Assembly: GCA_024036415.1 (NCBI GenBank)
Contig: JAMWET010003173.1
Span: forward strand, 2,501-66,500
Length of the DNA stretch: 64,000 bases
Source of the DNA: Prochilodus magdalenae
Taxonomy: Eukaryota > Chordata > Actinopteri > Characiformes > Prochilodontidae
Reading direction: 5' to 3'
A program made the position numbers and the translations under genes. The notes below the pieces were generated by a model that made no database searches, was not told the origin of the DNA, and was given only the letters and a program-made list of their open reading frames with translations. How positions within the stretch are numbered: the first letter of the stretch is position 1; each line of letters begins with the position of its first letter. Positions 23,449 through 35,591 of this stretch are shown piece after piece.

Positions 23449-23615
23449 GTGTAGCTCAGCGGATAACACCACTACCCGTGGGAGACTGGGGTTCGAATCC
23501 CGGGCTGAGTGACTACGCTGTGCTACACCAATAAGACTCCTAACACTACATTGGCCTGCCTGTAATATGATTAACCTTGTAAGTCGCTCTGGATAAGAGC
23601 CATAAAGGCTAGGGA
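23449..23615 (+). mobile_element. tRNA-derived SINE (SINE-V type) copy 1
   Basis: The head carries a pol III A box (TAGCTCAGCGG) and B box (GGTTCGAATCC) in tRNA-like spacing. The body contains CTAACACTACATTGGCCTGC, and the tail is GTAAGTCGCTCTGGATAAGA, a tail type widely shared by fish SINEs and LINEs. A second copy is at 30698-30880 on the other strand. It is not a functional tRNA because no cloverleaf 3' half follows. Confidence 0.85.
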
Positions 23616-24836
23616 CCAAACTTTTCTGAGCACATCTCATACTGTTGATTTATATCAGTTGTTTGATGATTAAGGCCAACTGATTAAACCAGTGGGTCTA
23701 AATGTGCTTTTGCTTAATAGAAATGGACTATTGGAGCCGCACCGGCCCAATGTGGATAAGGTAAGTGAACCCAGTACTAACATATGCAGGAAGCCTTCCT
23801 TAATAGGTGCCTGTGATTAGCTAGCATCTCACTGAACAATAGAAAGACAGAAGACTGTATCTCAGAGGCCAACAGATCCAATTATGTTCCCTTGTACTCC
23901 TGGGCATGGACTGCTTGATTTTCAATGGTGTGGACATCACAATCAATCAACCGCAGAAAATCAAAGCTAAAAGGTCTATACCAGTAATTGAGATGAATGT
24001 CCCAGAATCAGAATCCCCGTTTGCTCAGAATGACTGGAATTCTGATATGGATTCTGATTATGATAAGAGCCATTTTTCAGTGGATGACTCTCAACTTGAG
24101 CCAAAATTAGCACAGGAGCCGGGAGATAAAAGTCATTTCTGGACCAGTTTCCATCACTTTCCTTTGTATTCAATTAACGTCCATGTTTTTAAACTCAGCT
24201 TGTGCCCTTGTCAGAGGATAACCCGTCACAGCCATGCCCCCTAGCACCCATCTCTTTTTTAAGGAACCAGTGTCTAGCACCTGTTCCTTGTTCCAGCTAA
24301 ACATCGTATCAATAATTTAGGCATTGTCTTTTTGCTGGGCCATGTTATGGGTGAGCCTGGCTAATGAGCTTTATTTTCTTCCATGTTCTTCAAATGTCTA
24401 TGATCAGAACATACCATAGCTGCCTTATTGCACCAGTGCTCCACATTCCAGTGAAGTCATCCTTATAGCCATAGGCATTAGAGGAATGAGGCCGGTGGAA
24501 CATGTACACCCTGACTTTTGATAAGGTGTGGGAACATAGGCATTTGCTGCCTCACTTTTTTATACAAACCAAAAAAACTGGCTTCCAATAGAAATAACAG
24601 AGTGAGGACAAGACCACACGTTTAACTGGTAGGGTATTTTTACAGCCTCCTGTACAGCAGGGCTCATCGCTGCACCCGACTGACTCAACAGCCAAGATTC
24701 CACACATTCAGCGAGCAGGAACTTGTCTTTTCTCTGAGCGATTGTGGGCCATTTCTGTTGGTCAATTCATCATGACATTTTCACTCAGTGTAAACAGCAG
24801 TTGCTGTGGTACTGTTCATTGGACAGCGATGAAATA
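23616..24836. other. Repeat scraps, no confirmed gene
   Basis: Contains the retropepsin-like scrap at 23885-24010 and, at about 24670-24832, a short TcA piece followed by a MITE-C piece that ends ATTGGACAGCGATG just before TcA copy 4. 24100-24600 is unassigned. Confidence 0.4.
23885..24010 (+). pseudogene. Retropepsin-like fragment of an LTR element
   Basis: The frame beginning LVLLGMDCLIFNGVDIT resembles the C-terminal hydrophobic strand plus LLGxD segment of retroviral-type aspartic proteases in LTR retrotransposons. The active-site DTG is not present upstream in frame, and an acidic low-complexity stretch follows. At best this is a small remnant. Confidence 0.3.
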
Positions 24837-24837
24837 C

Positions 24838-25582
24838 ACTCATCATCAAAGCACAAATAGTTGCATCTAGAAAGTATCAACAATCAGGAGTGAAACTTGG
24901 TGGGTAGGTTTGACCTTGTTAGACGTGCGTATGATTCAAGTTTCACACTTGGCCGTGCATGTGATGTATGCAAGGACTGCCTTATCGCTGTACCTGACTG
25001 ATCGGACAGCCACGATTGCAGACATTCAGTGACCTGTGATGCCTTTCATGAGTCACCTGTGTTAATGGCAGCAAAACTGGCAAACAGCTGCACAACACAG
25101 TACTACATGCCCACAGACTGTTACGAAGACTGCCCTTAACACCACGCCAACATCACCATGGTGTCATGCCAGTCATGGATTGAGTCATCTTCAGTGACAA
25201 GTCCCGCTTTTGTCTTGGTGGAGACTATGGCCAGCGCCAAGATGAACAGTTTGTTGTCACATGTCATATGTTCAGAAGGCCTGGTGTCACTCCACCTCCA
25301 ACCCTACCGCACAATCTGCAGGAACTGTGTGAGAATATTTAAAATGCATGGGATGGATTATCACAGGACACCATTAGTAACCTCCATACCGAGACATCTG
25401 GCATGTTGGGTTAGCAAACATGGCGGCCGGTGCCATACTGAGAGACACTACATCTGTGTGTGAAGCTCAATAAACATTACCCATATCAGTCTAAATACAT
25501 CATTATTTATTTTTCCTGGTAACCTTCATCTTCCTTCCCAACATACCACACCTCATTCTGGGTGCTGCTATTGATGAGCACA
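24838..25582 (+). mobile_element. TcA copy 4, with both ends
   Basis: The left end has ACTCATCATCAAAGCAC, AATAGTTGCA. The right end has TCTGGGTGCTGCTATTGATG, the inverted equivalent. Between them are the transposase relic, the shared internal deletion (CCAAGATGAACAGTTTGTTG then CACATGTC...) and the 3' part with AGCTCAATAAACATT. This is the most complete outline of the family, about 745 bp. Confidence 0.8.
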
Positions 25583-27279
25583 TAAAAGCCAACAACACAG
25601 TAGCACTCATCTCGTAGACACTTCTTCCAATTTTTTACTCCCATCAGTGCAAAACTACTGAAGCAAACTGCTATATACACGCTTAGCACAAGTTAGCTTA
25701 TCAGCACCGTTTGAGGTAAGAGAAAAACTGTGGAAAATTTGCATTTTTTACACATAATTCCAATATTCCAAATAATAAATAATATTCCAAAATAATAAGC
25801 TTCCAAATTTCAGTGGGCGGTGAAAGCTGTTGGTTTGGTTTATTAATCCCCACCTACACACACATGATCTGTACCATTTCCAATCAAAAGATTAGCATTA
25901 GCAAGTACGGTTAGCATCGGCATATCACTTGTGAATGGATAAGCCTATATGAATGGACAGATGTTGCCATATAATTTTACTATGGAAATTAAAAGAACAA
26001 GAGAGAGACAAAACAAGCGCTAGTGCATGATTAGGACTGCGACAAGCTGGATGAACCTGCCACTTCAGGCTGGCCGCTGTGGAGATGCAATGTAGGAACA
26101 TGTTCTTGGCTTTAGTCAGCAGGCTTTATGTTCTATAGGCCGGTCTATCACGCGCTGCTGACAACCCAAGATCTGTTAGGCATGTGACGAATTGGAATTT
26201 CTCATACTGAATAAATGGATTAATGCTTCATGTTCAAGGCCAGAGGAGGAGAAGGTATTCACGTCACCAAAATCCAAAATGCTTAAACAAATATATTAGA
26301 GGCATAAGCCCATAAATGGATAAATGAATGAGAAATTAAATACCTCGTTATGCAACACAGTCATGGATATGGCTGGTAGTTTGATGGGCTGTACTACTGT
26401 GCTGTCTATAGAGATCTGGATTTAGCCCAGAAACCTCCTCAATGGAAATCCCCTTACGCTACAAGGAGTAGCTTGCATAACCCAACAGCAAGAGGCTGTA
26501 AGGTAAAGCATCCGCTGCATAATGCCATCTCAAGGGAGCGCTAGGAGTGAAAGCATGAACCCAGGCGTAGAGGAGTACCAGAGGAGATGTGTCATAAAAG
26601 CTGCTAGCAATGTGGGCAGTCCATAGAGTGATGAGGAATAGACAGACAGAGGTGAGCCTTTGAGAGCGGAGGTCATACTTAGAGCACATGGGAGTGGAGC
26701 CAAGCCAGCAAGAGGAAGAGGCCACATCGTCCATCTTGCCAAGAGACTTTTCGGGAAGGGGAAGGAGAAGAGTGATGAGCCAAGGGCCTGAGGAACAAAA
26801 GATCTCCTTTTGCTGCACAACATCTATTTAGGCCAGGGCAAAGTGAACAAGGGGTCTGCAGAGGAGCCTTTAAGCATCCTCACAATGTTGCTATTATAAG
26901 AGGCCATGCGAGCTAATTGCCCAAGCCTCGTAGCTCCAGGCTAGAGGTATCACGCAATAACCCACAGCACCAGTGGAGGGTTATGATAAAGCAAATATCT
27001 GGATCTGAACTGACCCTCTGCTAGGCCCTGCCACTCTTTAGCTACAACTGAGAAAGCTGTCAAGCTATGCTAACCTTAAAGCAGAGACATATCTCCTTCT
27101 TCTGGCATCCTACAAGTTAACACCAACACAGAAAGCCTTTGCTGCTAGCCACACCTGCTAACCCACAGCATACACATGTGTGATTTTCGTCAAGTTCAAT
27201 AAGTAGCGTGACCTTTCATGCAGGCGCTAAATGTCTCCCTGCATATAAATCCAGTCATCCTTCAAGTAGTTGAGATACT
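25583..27279. other. No confirmed gene
   Basis: 25583-26450 is AT-rich and unassigned. 26459-26823 carries overlapping minus-strand frames of 97 and 119 codons rich in Ser and Leu. These could be retroelement relics, but I see no catalytic or structural motif. Confidence 0.35.
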
Positions 27280-27450
27280 GGGTAGGCCAGTGGTCACCAG
27301 GCCTGTTCCTGGCCTCCTGCAGACATTAGTTCTGACTCTAATCAACCCCTCCTGATCCATTTAATTAAGGCCTTCAGATGTCCTTGATTGGGCCATGTGC
27401 AAAGACTTTGATTTGGGATGGAGGTTTAACCTGCAGGAAGGTCTCCAGGA
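27280..27450. repeat. Short dispersed repeat (MITE-like)
   Basis: CCAGTGGTCACCAGGCCTGTTCCTGG followed by TGACTCTAATCAACCC and TTTAATTAAGGCCTTC is a word order found in a common fish interspersed repeat. Ends are not resolved. Confidence 0.45.
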
Positions 27451-28349
27451 GCTATGACCAGTGGAGAAGGCTATCAAATTTAATAGCACCACAAATGTGG
27501 CAGCAAATTGTGCACTTACAGTTGCCAAGCTACAACCGAACAATCTGCATTCACTGCAGGGCTGTAGCAGGGTTAATTGGCTAAGCTACCTGCTGTTTCT
27601 AACCATGGGTTTGCTAAGCTAGTCATGCCAAAGCTTGATAAAGTACTTTGAAACCCCACTGTTTCCCTGTACAGTGCTGTCATGATGTATCCTCCTGCCC
27701 ACACTCTGCTTAGGAATGCAAGTCTCCTAAGGGAAGTGCTTGAGTATAGTTGACTGCTCTTTCAGTCACTGTTTCCTGAAGAGCCACAGGCTGCAGACAT
27801 CCCCCATAGCAGACATTGGTCATCTTTGGGGCCCTAGACAGAGCTGCCAGCCAGTCTGTCTGGAGCAGTTGTGAGACACATCCGCTTCTTGAAGAAATGC
27901 ATGACAGTAAAACTCATTAATGCCAGTAGGAGCCGGTTATGCTAACTTGTCCCCAACAGCTTTTGCACATTAATGCATTTAGGCCAATTAAATCTGTTAA
28001 AGATGATCGCACTGTTTAACGAAAGCTGACAGGTGCGGTCGGCTCTTTGCTATAGGGTTGCAATGGAAAGTGGTAATCCATCTGAGGATATCCTGCTGCC
28101 TCGAGTCTGCAGTTTTGTTGGCTCCCTCACTTGAGTCAACATGAGAGTTTGAGGGGCTGAGAACAGGAATGTGTTTCGAGATGGTGAGCACTTTTCGTTT
28201 CCCAGAATTCAGGCTGTTAGCATTGGGCAAACATGATTATGCTAACTCATTCCTAACTGCTCATCCTCATTAGTATCTTTGAGCAAAGTACCCTGCTAGA
28301 GAAACTAGCATAGTCCATCTATACCAGCATGACCAGCATCAAAACACAA
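27451..28349. other. No gene seen
   Basis: Unique-looking sequence with no supported exon or repeat family. Confidence 0.35.
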
Positions 28350-28710
28350 CATATCCTGGTACTGATGGTGGCCAACATACCAGCATCTAAACATAAGCTA
28401 GCATATATCACCATCAATACCACCATGCTGTATGTGGTGTTTTGATGCTGGTATGCTGGTCACTATCAATACCGGGATATAACAGGGTGGGAGTGCCATC
28501 CTATAGGTCTACAGGAGTAAAATCATCCACCTGTCTGATTGGCCTAAAAAGGCATCTGGAATCAGCACATCAGCATGTAGAGGGAGCAATTAGTGGGCCT
28601 GCATAGCTTTGGGTTACCTTGACCTTACAAGTCCCAAAGCTGGTATGCTGGTCACCAAAAATTCCAGCATATGTTGTGTTTCGATGCTGGTATGCTGATG
28701 TTGTGTGTTC
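28350..28710. repeat. CCAGCAT-type dispersed repeat with an RT scrap inside
   Basis: Repeated GATGCTGGTATGCTGGTCAC words and their complements (ACATACCAGCATC) flank a piece at 28498-28560. That piece matches the reverse-transcriptase remnant at 29710-29770 (GGTCTACAGGAG, ATCCACCTGTCTGATTG). The dispersed repeat was therefore interrupted or recombined with the retroelement. Confidence 0.6.
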
Positions 28711-28711
28711 A

Positions 28712-29012
28712 GTTAAACCTTAGTCCATCTAAAGATAGATACCATTTGTGATTTTCACACAGAGGAATTTGTCTTCTGCATTTAACCCATCCGTGAAGTG
28801 AAACACCCACATGCACACTCACTAGTGAAGACACACACGCTAGGGGGCAGTGAGCACGCTTACCCGGAGCGGTGGGCAGCCCTATCCACGGCACCCGGGG
28901 AGCAGTTGGGGGTTAGGTGCCTTGCTCAAGGGCACCTCAGTTCAGGGAATCGAACCAGCAACCTTCCGGTCGCAAGCCTCGTTCCCTAACCTCCAGCCCA
29001 CGACTGCCCCCA
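28712..29012 (-). mobile_element. tRNA-derived SINE (SINE-2) copy 1
   Basis: Reverse complement: GGCAGTCGTGGGCTGGAGGT (A box region), GGTTCGATTCCC-like B box, GCCCTTGAGCAAGGCACCTA, ACTGCTCCCCGGGTGCC and a GGGTTAAATGCAGA tail. This is a widespread teleost SINE layout. A second copy lies at 62605-62882 in the same orientation. Confidence 0.85.
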
Positions 29013-29529
29013 TTTTGTTCTTTGTTTGTTTTTTTTATTTAAGATACCATTTAAAAGATAACATTTTAAACCAGCATTGACTAATTTTAACCAACGCTAA
29101 ATGCATGCTCTGCACTAAACTCAGAACAGAATAGAACAGAATCAAAACCATAGCCTAACCTATATAACACATAATTGACTGCTTTACTCACCTAATTGTG
29201 TAGAATGGATGACATTTGTGAGTCAGACGGGGCTGACCTGCAGTCACATGACTATGGCAAACCAATGAAATGCAAAGCATGTCTTTTGACATGGACGAGA
29301 GACGTGATCATTTTAAACTGTTTTATCCCGAAAAGAGGGCTAAAAGGTGTCCGCCAGGTTCTGTGCTAGACAGAGGACTGGGAGTTGAAAGATTGGACTG
29401 TCCGACCTAAACCGGATGTGTGGCCACCCTACGGATGTCCCACTTTGATATATCATGCAGGTTCTGTTCATAATGGGTTCTGACCAATTCCTTCAACTCT
29501 GCCATTACAGGACAGTCATCAAGGTAGCA
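29013..29529. other. No gene seen
   Basis: T-rich run at 29020-29040 (the SINE insertion side), then unassigned sequence. Confidence 0.35.
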
Positions 29530-29905
29530 TAGTATGTGAACTACCTTGTCGCACAGGGGTGCCAAGGCTGTGTCCACACACACTGTAAAAGTGTGAGGGG
29601 TTTAGGGCATGCTCCAACAGAAGACCTTTTTGTGAGTCTTTCCTTGAAAGGCAAATCTGAGACACTTCGGGGCTTTTCCACTATGGGAATGTAAAAAAAT
29701 GCATCTTTCAGGTCTACAGGAGGGAAACAATCCACCTGTCTGATTGACCTGAAAAAGCAGCAGCTGAAGAGTTTTGTTCAGGATGCCGAGATCTAGAACT
29801 GGCCTTAGGCCATCATCCTTTTTGGGAATTAGAAAGTGTCTCTGGTAACACCCGCCCTGGATTTCAGCGAATTGCCCCAAAAGAGAGCATATCTCCTATT
29901 TTAGA
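29530..29905 (-). pseudogene. DIRS-like reverse transcriptase remnant
   Basis: Two overlapping minus-strand frames together give IPKKDDGLRPVLDLGILN, then VDLKDAFFYIPIVEK, a KCLRFAFQGK-like strand and TLLQCVWTQP. These are the consecutive N-terminal blocks of an RT of the DIRS/Ngaro or Gypsy type, ahead of the YxDD box, which is not found. The frame changes between blocks, so the copy is dead. Confidence 0.65.
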
Positions 29906-30697
29906 CACGGCTCCACTTAGGATGATCCGTTTGAGTGTGTGATGCCAGCAAACCCTGTAGGGCTGCTGGTAAACTGATGAACCAGTCCCACCTGCAGACT
30001 TGACAACATATGCATTAACTGTACTGCTCATCGGGCTAAGAGGATAAAGGAGTTGTGGGGTACAGTAACGTATTGATGATTCTGCTTTTGCTGACAGTGT
30101 GCGGGAGAAAAGGTGTGTGCTTGGAGTGTACATTAGCTTTCTGGCTTTCTCAGGCAAGGGGTTCTTGTGTCTCACACACACAGTGAGCAATAGCAGGGCT
30201 TAGTCTAGCACAGGTGCAGGATGGCTAGCACAGGGCCATTAGGGCATTATGGTTCTGAAAGCCACTAAGTCCTTTTACTCCATCTCGAATTTATAAGCAA
30301 CGTCTTACACAACAGATGCAGTCAGGCCCAAGACCGTGAGCATGTAAGCACATGAGCATGTACAGGGAAAAACACTGGCCTTGTGCAGCTAAAGCAGTTG
30401 AGTCTGGTATGCTTGGTATGCAACACTATGTTGTTCAATATGGCTGGCGATTGCCCAGCTGGTCTATAGGACTTTTCAGGTAATAAGGCTGTAAGCCTGC
30501 CCAGATTAGATAGAAGCTGAGGCTTCTGTGAGGCAAGTGCCTTACCTGGCTATGTGGTAACCAATATCTGTTTCTGTGTTGATGGGAGATCATACCTGAA
30601 AGCTGACGAAGAGATGATAGCCCATTAACATGCAATGGAAACAAACACTGTTTCCGTGTGTGGAGCTGAATGCACAAAGCGAGACAGAAATGATATC
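29906..30697. other. Unassigned, possibly retroelement remainder
   Basis: Minus-strand frames at 29864-30190 and 30435-30701 have no recognisable motif. They may be decayed upstream parts of the same retroelement. Confidence 0.3.
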
Positions 30698-30880
30698 CCA
30701 TTACCCTTACCTGACACTCTTATCCAGAGCAACTTCAAAGTTGAACCATATTACAGGTAGGCCAATGTAGCGTTAGTAGTAGCATAGCATAGTCACCCAG
30801 ACCAGGAACCGAACCCAGGTCTTCCACATGGGATGCTAGCGGTCCCATGCGTTGCGCAACACCAACCAGTAAGTAAGTAA
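30698..30880 (-). mobile_element. tRNA-derived SINE (SINE-V type) copy 2
   Basis: Reverse complement carries a diverged B box (GGTTCGGTTCC), CTAACGCTACATTGGCCTAC and TTGCTCTGGATAAGAGTGTC. It is the same element as 23449-23615, with a weaker A box. Confidence 0.75.
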
Positions 30881-30884
30881 GCAA

Positions 30885-31808
30885 ATGGAAGCAGCTGCAC
30901 AAGAACATCAAGTGGACACAGCTACTATGCAGCACCTAGCCGTTAGGAGAAGCCAACGTACACATACGCTGACTGAAAAGGGGAAAGCTCTGGAAGATTC
31001 TAAACTAGGTGATCTAAAAAAGAAATTCTGAGTGCCTGTATAGTAGGTGGAGGTATCACATCAATGGTTTGAGGAGATCCATTAAAACTGATGATGCAGA
31101 TCGGATTAATGAGGTTGTGAGCACCATTAATGCTATTCAGTGTGATGTGACAACATAAGGCACACATGGGTCACAATTACCAGAACTGCAAACGAAAAGG
31201 CTCAGTGTCTCCTCAGTGAGTATGGTGATCCTGAAGACTGAACCTGTGTCGAGCATCCACTCTGTAACCTCATGTAACTCGAAAAGTGTTTCTAAGATGT
31301 CCAGACAGTCTTCCAACATTTCACTCCTAAGAAAAAAAAAAGGCAACAGCTGAAGTAGCAGCCACACAAGAGGTTATTCAAATAATGATGCAACATTAAT
31401 ATTAAGAGGAAATAAGAAAACTTAAAGGCCAAGAGAGAAGCTCAAGAAAGGGAAATGGAGGTAGGGAATGCAAGAAAAAGAGCTCAGTATATAGCAGGAA
31501 GTGCCTCTAGAGGAATTTAGAAGAGAAGAAAAGAGAAGTGGAATGGTTAGAAGAACTGAAAAAGCACAATGCAGCACAAGCAAGGCTACACTGAAAGCAT
31601 CAAGGGAGATGGGGAAGAACATTATTCCTCCTCCATCTGAACAAATACAGGAAGGTTATGTTTGCTACGTCTTATGAAGCTTCTAATAACCTTGGGAAAA
31701 CACTTGCTGAGTCGATCACAGCCTATAGGATTCCCATTCCAGAACTTTCTGTTTTCACTGGAGACCCCCTTAAGTATAACGATTGGAAGCTGTCTGTTCA
31801 GATGCTAA
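30885..31808 (+). pseudogene. BEL/Pao-like gag remnant
   Basis: The start reads like EHQVDTATMQ, LAVRRSQRTHTLTEKGKAL. A Lys/Glu-rich coiled-coil-like middle (31320-31610) has frame breaks. A last open part contains YRIPIPELSVFTGDPLKYN then W, resembling the FxGDPLxYxxW segment of Pao-family gag. The frame then runs straight into the 45-bp minisatellite. No protease, RT or integrase is seen beyond it. Confidence 0.6.
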
Positions 31809-31809
31809 C

Positions 31810-34070
31810 ACTCTCAGACACTTTACTGTATATACTGTACATCCTTAACTCCTGGGCACTCTGGACACTTACTGTATATACTGTACATCTGAACTCCTGG
31901 ATACTCTCAGACACTTACTGTATATACTGTACATCTGCACTCCTGGACACGCTGGACACTTACTGTATATACTGTACATTTGAACTCCTGGACACTCTGG
32001 ACACTTACTGTATATGCTGTACATCTGAACTCTTGGACACTCTGGACACTTACTGTATATACTGTACATCTGAACTCCTGGACACTCTAGACACTTACTG
32101 TATATACTGTACATCTGCACTCCTGGACACTCTCAGACACTTACTGTATATACTGTACATCTGCACTCCTGGACACTCTGGACACTTACTGTATATACTG
32201 TACATTTGAACTCCTGGACACTCTGGACACTTACTGTATATGCTGTACATCTGAACTCTTGGACACTCTGGACACTTACTGTATATACTGTACATCTGAA
32301 CTCCTGGACACTCTGGACACTTACTGTATATACTGTACATCTGAACTCTTGGACACTCTCAGACACTTTACTGTATATACTGTACATCCTTAACTCCTGG
32401 GCACTCTGGACACTTACTGTATATACTGTACATCTGAACTCCTGGACACTCTTAGACACTTACTGTATATAATGTACATCTGCACTCCTGGACACTCTCA
32501 GACACTTACTGTATATACTGTACATCTGAACTCCTGGACACTCTCAGACACTTACTGTATATACTGTACATCTGCACTCCTGGACACTCTCAGACACTTA
32601 CTGTATATACTGTACATCTTTAAGTCCTGGACACTCTCAGACACTTACTGTATATACTGTACATCTTTAACTCCTGGACACTCTGGACACTTACTGTATA
32701 TACTGTACATCTGCACTCCTGGACACTCACTGTATATACTGTACATCTTTAACTCCTGGACACTCACTGTATATACTGTACATCTGCACTCCTGGACACT
32801 CTGGACACTTACTGTATATACTGTACATTTGCACTCCTGGACACTCTGGACACTTACTGTATATGCTGTACATCTGAACTCCTGGACACTCTGGACGCTT
32901 ACTGTATATACTGTACATCTGTAACTTCTGGACACTCTGGACACTTACTGTATATACTGTACATCTGCACTCCTGGACACTCTGGACACTTACTGTATAT
33001 ACTGTACATCTGAACTCCTGGACACTCTAGACACTTACTGTATATACTGTACATCTTTAACTCCTGGACACTCTGGACACTTACTGTATATACTGTACAT
33101 CTGCACTCCTGGACACTCTGGACACTTACTGTATATACTGTACATTTGAACTCCTGGACACTCTGGACACTTACTGTATATGCTGTACATCTGAACTCCT
33201 GGACACTCTGGACACTTACTGTATATACTGTACATTTTTAACTCCTGGACACTCTGGACACTTACTGTATATACTGTACATCTGCACTCCTGGACACTCT
33301 GGACACTTACTGTATATACTGTACATCTGAACTCCTGGACACTCTGGACACTTACTGTATATACTGTACATCTTTAACTCCTGGACACTCTGGACACTTA
33401 CTGTATATACTTTTCATCTGCACTCCTGGACACTCTGGACACTTACTGTATATACTGTACATTTGAACTCCTCGACACTCTGGACACTTACTGTATAGGC
33501 TGTACATCTGAACTCCTGGACACTCTGGACACTTATTGTATATACTGTACATCTTTAACTCCTGGACACTCTGGACACTTACTGTATATACTGTACATCT
33601 GCACTCCTCGACACTCTGGACACTTACTGTATAGGCTGTACATCTGAACTCCTGGACACTCTGGACACTTATTGTATATACTGTACATCTTTAACTCCTG
33701 GACACTCTGGACACTTACTGTATATACTGTACATCTGCACTCCTGGACACTCTGGACACTTACTGTATATACTGTACATCTGAACTCCTGGACACTCTGG
33801 ACACTTACTGTATATACTGTACATCTTTAACTCCTGGACACTCTGGACACTTACTGTATATACTTTTCATCTGCACTCCTGGACACTCTGGACACTTACT
33901 GTATATACTGTACATCTTTAACTCCTGGACACTCTGGACACTTACTGTATATACTGTACATCTGCACTCCTGGACACTCTGGACACTTACTGTATATACT
34001 GTACATCTGAACTCCTGGACACTTACTGTATATACTGTACATCTGCACTCCTGGACACTCTGGACACTTA
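31810..34070. repeat. 45-bp minisatellite (about 50 copies)
   Basis: The unit joins ACTGTATATACTGTACATCT, GAACTCCTGGACACTCTGGA and CACTT. Variants are GAACTC, GCACTC, TTTAACTC and CTCAGACA. Occasional deletions (32720-32780, 34020) and larger internal duplications of several units are visible. Open frames on both strands are period-three artefacts. Confidence 0.95.
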
Positions 34071-34200
34071 CAGCACAGAGCAGGTATTCTGTGGGTGGTG
34101 GATCATTTTCAGCACTGAAGTGACACTGATGTGATGGTGGTGCGTTAGTGTGTGTTGCACAGGTGTTAGTGGATCAGTGAAGTGGTCAGTCAATGTCTAG
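34071..34200 (+). repeat. REP1 fragment
   Basis: CAGAGCAGGTATTCTGTGGG, GGATCATTTTCAGCACTG and GTGATGGTGGTGCGTTAGTG match REP1 and start exactly at the right edge of the minisatellite. Confidence 0.65.
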
Positions 34201-34586
34201 AATCTGTTAGAACTCTGATCACCATTGGTTTAGTGTGATTTAAAATACAACCCATTCAGATGCATTAATCAGTTCATGAAACACAATAATATGAAAGTGT
34301 ATATCTTGAAAGTTTTACAGCTCAGTTGTCACAAGGATTGCGAATGTGGATGGAATACATTTTGCAGTATTTGAGTGACCCAATGATAAACAAAGTAAAA
34401 ATAGCCAAAACAGTGTGGTTGCTTACAGTCATGTGAGCAGCAGATATTGCAGAAGAGGATATACTGATGAAAACCGCCAGCGTTTGCTGTTTGAGTTTAT
34501 TCTCATGAAGGGGCCAGAGAAGCTCAGGCTCTGCTGAAGCTGAGTGAGTCTCCATGAAGAGCTTTGAACAGGATATTCGGCACAAG
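34201..34586. other. No gene seen
   Basis: AT-rich spacer. It would be downstream of the candidate terminal exon if that exon is real. Confidence 0.3.
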
Positions 34587-34671
34587 CTAACCGGACAGCT
34601 CGTCCTTCACAGAGTGGACTGTGTCAATGCTATAGTTTCTGCTCTTGTTCTCCCGGGTCCTTTCCCTCGTT
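34587..34671 (-). CDS. Candidate terminal coding exon, unknown gene
   Basis: On the minus strand a good acceptor (TTCTTCTCTGTGCCGCAG) precedes an 85-base segment. It encodes TRERTRENKSRNYSIDTVHS plus seven more residues (VKDELSG) and a TAG stop. A basic stretch followed by a Ser/Tyr-rich tail looks like the cytoplasmic C terminus of a membrane protein. No upstream exon was found on this strand before egflam ends at 40924. It could be a stranded relic, or the rest may lie in long introns. Confidence 0.3.
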
Positions 34672-35591
34672 CTGCGGCACAGAGAAGAATATAGGAAAGA
34701 AAAATGGGTGAGAATCTGCACAAAATGTTTAGAATTAAAGTCATAATTAAAATTAAAGTGGCTCAATAAAAATGAGGAGTCACCGACACTTGCTTGTGTT
34801 TCCCTGTTCCAACCTAAAATGTTTGTTACAAGCAACTGAAGTGGGTTTATTCAACCTAAAATTAAGAACTCTAAACTAATGATTCCATCAATCAAAGTCA
34901 TTTTTTGACTTGGGTAAAATTCATGTGCACTTTTTTGAGGTTGAACTTTGAGGTTGGCACGTAACATTATCTTATATCTAGTTAATATATCATAAAAATC
35001 CAATTTTAAGATCATTTTACTTAATTGAAACTTGTTTTTTTATTTCAGAAAGTCAATTTTTCTTACTATATTGGCAAATAATTTTGCTGATTTTAAGAAA
35101 CTTGCCTGCAACATGTCATCATATCTGCTAATATAGTGAAAAAAACTAGCCTATTGAAATCTCTTGAAACAAAATGTCTGGAAATAAGTTTAGTAATCTT
35201 AAAATGTATCTTTTGCAGTGAACACTGTAAAAAGTGCAACCTAAAAATGTTTAATTTGTTATAAGCAGTTTTACCCAAAAAATAATAATAATAATATTAA
35301 TAATAATAATTTAGTCCCTTTTTTGGTTGAGTAAACTAATTTATTTGCTTGTAACAAACTGAAGTAATTTTTTTAGGCTGGACCAACGAAACAGATATGA
35401 AAAGATAAAAGTTGTCCCATATAATCTTTTTACTTTAACTTGCCAAGATTATCATTATTTGGCAGTGTACAAAATATTTTACATCCACGGTGCTGTAATG
35501 TAATACAACTATTACTAATAGTTTAGTTAATAAGTAATATAAGGTTTGAGAAAAGCTTAGAGAGTGCCGATATGATTGCAGTAGTGAAGTG
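34672..35591. repeat. AT-rich upstream region of the GPCR with MITE scraps
   Basis: AACCTAAAATGTTTGTTACAAGC near 34813 and ACACTGTAAAAAGTGCAACC at 35223 belong to a dispersed repeat that reappears 3' of the receptor at 36550. An (ATA)n tract is at 35282-35312. An upstream exon carrying the receptor start codon could lie here but is not identified. Confidence 0.45.

Noticed and set aside
23449..23520. Functional tRNA gene
   Set aside because: A and B boxes are present but the 3' half does not fold as an acceptor and T stem. The body and tail are SINE, with a second dispersed copy.
31810..33552. Multiple long frames on both strands with 15-residue repeats
   Set aside because: Artefacts of the 45-bp minisatellite; both strands are open because the unit lacks stops.
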